From Mesostigma viride (taxonomy: Eukaryota; Streptophyta; Mesostigmatophyceae; Mesostigmatales; Mesostigmataceae), in the NCBI GenBank assembly GCA_009746045.1, contig RPFO01000080.1:9731613-9775112 (forward strand): a DNA stretch of 43,500 nt, given 5' to 3'. Within the stretch, counting starts at the first letter, position 1. Each line of letters starts with the position of its first letter. The position numbers were made by a program, and so were the translations under genes. The notes under the pieces were generated by a model. That model saw only the letters and a program-made list of their open reading frames with translations, ran no database searches and was not told where the DNA came from. This document shows, in pieces, positions 41,273 through 43,500 of this stretch.

Positions 41273-43500
41273 GGCGGCAAGTGGCTGTCAAGGCTAATTC
41301 CACTGCTACTGCATACAAAGCACGCGTTCCCCTCGCAAGCCGCGCACTGCTCTACGAGCGCGCAAGGGCGATGGAGATGGACCAGGTGACCCGAGTCGCT
41401 AATGCACTTAACCGCCTGCAGGCGATGGCTGTTGCTGCTGCCGGCACGTCTTGTGCGCACGCTCTCGCGCTCGGGGAAGCTATCCAGTATCCACTGCGGG
41501 AAAACAAGGCCTGGGAACGGCCACCCAGAAATACGGCGGAGGCCGGATTGATGGATAAAGTGCTTAGTAACAAGCATCAAAGGCCACACCAAATGAGGCA
41601 CCTGGCGCGGCGCGTGCACGCAGACCAAAAAGGGGGATGCCAGCAGCAGGTTGGCAAGGCCGCAAGTCGGCACTACGTTGCAGATCATCTAACAACTACA
41701 GCGATTCGTCCCCGTCCGCCAGCAGCCAGCGTACCTGTACGAGAGATCAGGCTACATACGAGAGGCAAGTCACTGAAGTCAGGCAACCCGAATTGTAACA
41801 TGGTGACGTCTTGCTGTCGGTGCTAGGAAAGTAAACAGCGTTTTGTCGAGGTCTCGAGGACATGAGCAAAGGCAATAATTACACGTTCCAACTCCTACGT
41901 ATATAACAGGAACGTTCAAGGGCGGCCGGCGAAGACATGATGAGAACCTTGCCGCTTGAGGCATTTGCTTCCGTGCCTGCTCCAGCCGTGTCAATGAGGC
42001 GCCTGTTACAGCTTAGCCGGGTAGCTTGCGGGCGAGACGCACAAGGACGCCGGCTGAAGCAGTCAGTTCTCCAGTGAATTACTTTAACAAATACGGATTG
42101 TGCAGGTTGCCTGCAATTTCTCATGTATGTTGGCTGACTGGCACAAGGGCGCAGCATGAGCAAGTAGGTCGTCTGCGTGATTGCTACGCTGCACATAACC
42201 CACTGCAACTGGACAGGTCCTCATGAAACGGACGTTTAATAAACAAGCTTCAGGCCAACGGCTCTCTGTCTGCGGGCGTGCAAGAGTGGGGCTGCCATAG
42301 CTTGACCGAACGCCGAGACATAGGAGAGAACACGGCATCGCTACGCCTTTGCTTCAAAGTTGGAGGCATTGATTAGTTGGCGTGACAAGGGACGGGCCTG
42401 CAATGGGAAATGTCGCACAGAGGAAGCCGATGGGGCTTACGACGCTATCTTCCTCACAATTGGGCGGGTAGTAAACGGGGCCTGGTCTCTTGCCCTTGAG
42501 CGAGAAGAACAGGCGGCCCACGGCGAGGCTCCACTACCCCGGATTTGAAGCACGTGGTCTGCGATGCCAGGTACGCCGCGGGAACCCTCGGGCGTGTCTC
42601 GCCGCCTTGAGCTGCGTGCTACCTTACAGGTTGTACTAGTCACGTTGGTAGCTTTTCTACGATTCTTGATCATGTAACGATGCCCATTGCTCCCTAGGAT
42701 GATTAACGCAGTGCTGCATGATGTGTAAGTATTTGTTGGGTATATGAGGGATTGTGTTAGTTCCATTGTATGAAATGGTGACGCTGTCCATCATGTCAGC
42801 TGCTTTAGACTAATTGCCTGACTAGATAATCTGGCTGCCGGATGCTCACCTTGCTAGGATACTCCGCTTTCTTTCGATATTGGCTCTGAGTGCACACGGC
42901 GTTACTTATTTCTTGGTAATAAAAAGTCAGTTCAGGGCAGCTCTTACCAACACTACAGAAAATGCTGTTCCATTTCAGATATCCAAACTGTGCCTCGTGT
43001 CAAAATGGTGGAGCCTCACAGACATGTTCCTTTTACTTCCCCTGTTTCCCCCTGGTTGGAAATGGGAATGTTTCACTCATATCTTCTTTTCATTCCACCC
43101 ATTTCTTTCCAATCAATTCCTTCCGCTCATTATCTCCTACCCACTTCCTTCTACGCATTTGCATTTTTTCCTACCCACTTGTTTCCCTATATTTCTTTCA
43201 ACCATTTCCTTCCAACCATTTCCTTACACTGTTCTTTCCCAGCATTCCTCTCCATTCTATTCTTATCACTAGGTTCTGTCTACCCATTTCCTTCCACGCA
43301 TTTCCTTCAATTTGTTTCCCTAGAGCCCCTTTAACCCGTTTCCTCCAATCCCCTTCTATCCATCCAATGCCTTTGGTTGATTATATTTCCACCCATTTTT
43401 TCTCACCCATTGATCCTCCCACCCCCCTCATTCCCTCTCCCCCAATGCTCAACCACCTTACGGACGTTTTTGCTTATGCTAATCTCTCTCTCTCTCTCTC
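41273..43500. other. Region upstream of the GYF_2 gene, no supported gene
   Basis: A 182-codon plus-strand frame (41281-41826) has no ATG start and lies opposite the GYF_2 promoter side. 42360-42548 has a 62-codon frame with plausible composition but no splice or family support. 43040-43380 is pyrimidine-rich with recurring cccatttccttcca-like words. The window ends in (CT)n from 43481. Confidence 0.4.
43481..43500. repeat. (CT)n microsatellite at window edge
   Basis: At least ten dinucleotide units run to the last base. Confidence 0.9.

Noticed and set aside
41281-41826. Plus-strand 181-codon ORF
   Set aside because: It starts at GTG, lies across the 5' region of the GYF_2 gene, has no recognisable domain, and Ala-rich composition could be chance in GC-rich DNA.
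42360-42548. 62-codon ORF with coding-like composition
   Set aside because: No family, splice partner or regulatory context visible; too short to support.

Overview
This window is nuclear DNA of a eukaryote, most likely a ciliated green alga of the Chlamydomonas/Volvox type. Four things suggest this: spliced genes with long, repeat-choked introns; a gene combining an androglobin/calpain-like N-terminus with tandem guanylate-kinase (GK) domains, as expected for a ciliary central-pair protein; a gene with a plant-plastid-type GYF_2 domain; and a TGTAA poly(A)-type signal. The species cannot be named from the sequence.

Layout. (1) 1-11362, minus strand: a large gene resembling FAP42/androglobin. 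Twelve exons can be placed with matching intron phases, and it runs off the left edge. (2) 12150-14747, plus strand, divergent from gene 1: a small acidic protein in three exons. (3) About 15148-36925: a 21-kb island of nested mobile elements. (4) 37765-41272, minus strand: a three-exon GYF_2-domain protein. (5) 41273-43500: no gene I can support; ends in a CT microsatellite.

The island has a readable history. A non-LTR element that appears to encode only an ORF1 protein (like mammalian HAL1) was split by a 10.96-kb Ty1/copia-type LTR retrotransposon (18195-29152, minus; TSD ACCAC). Deleting the copia element and one TSD restores the host ORF. The copia gag region was itself hit by a 5'-truncated LINE (24098-25482, 15-bp TSD) and by a 992-bp composite of three palindromes (25882-26873, TSD GGAGG). 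To the right lie several broken copies of a second LINE family; one carries a 0.7-kb DNA transposon with long terminal inverted repeats.

Three observations stand out. First, introns of all three host genes are full of decayed copies of the adjoining exon-intron junction, with an extreme case of eight 103-bp tandem units that each carry a splice donor and acceptor. Second, the triple-palindrome element has tRNA-3'-half-like spacers. Third, the copia element seems to place its protease-like segment after the integrase.
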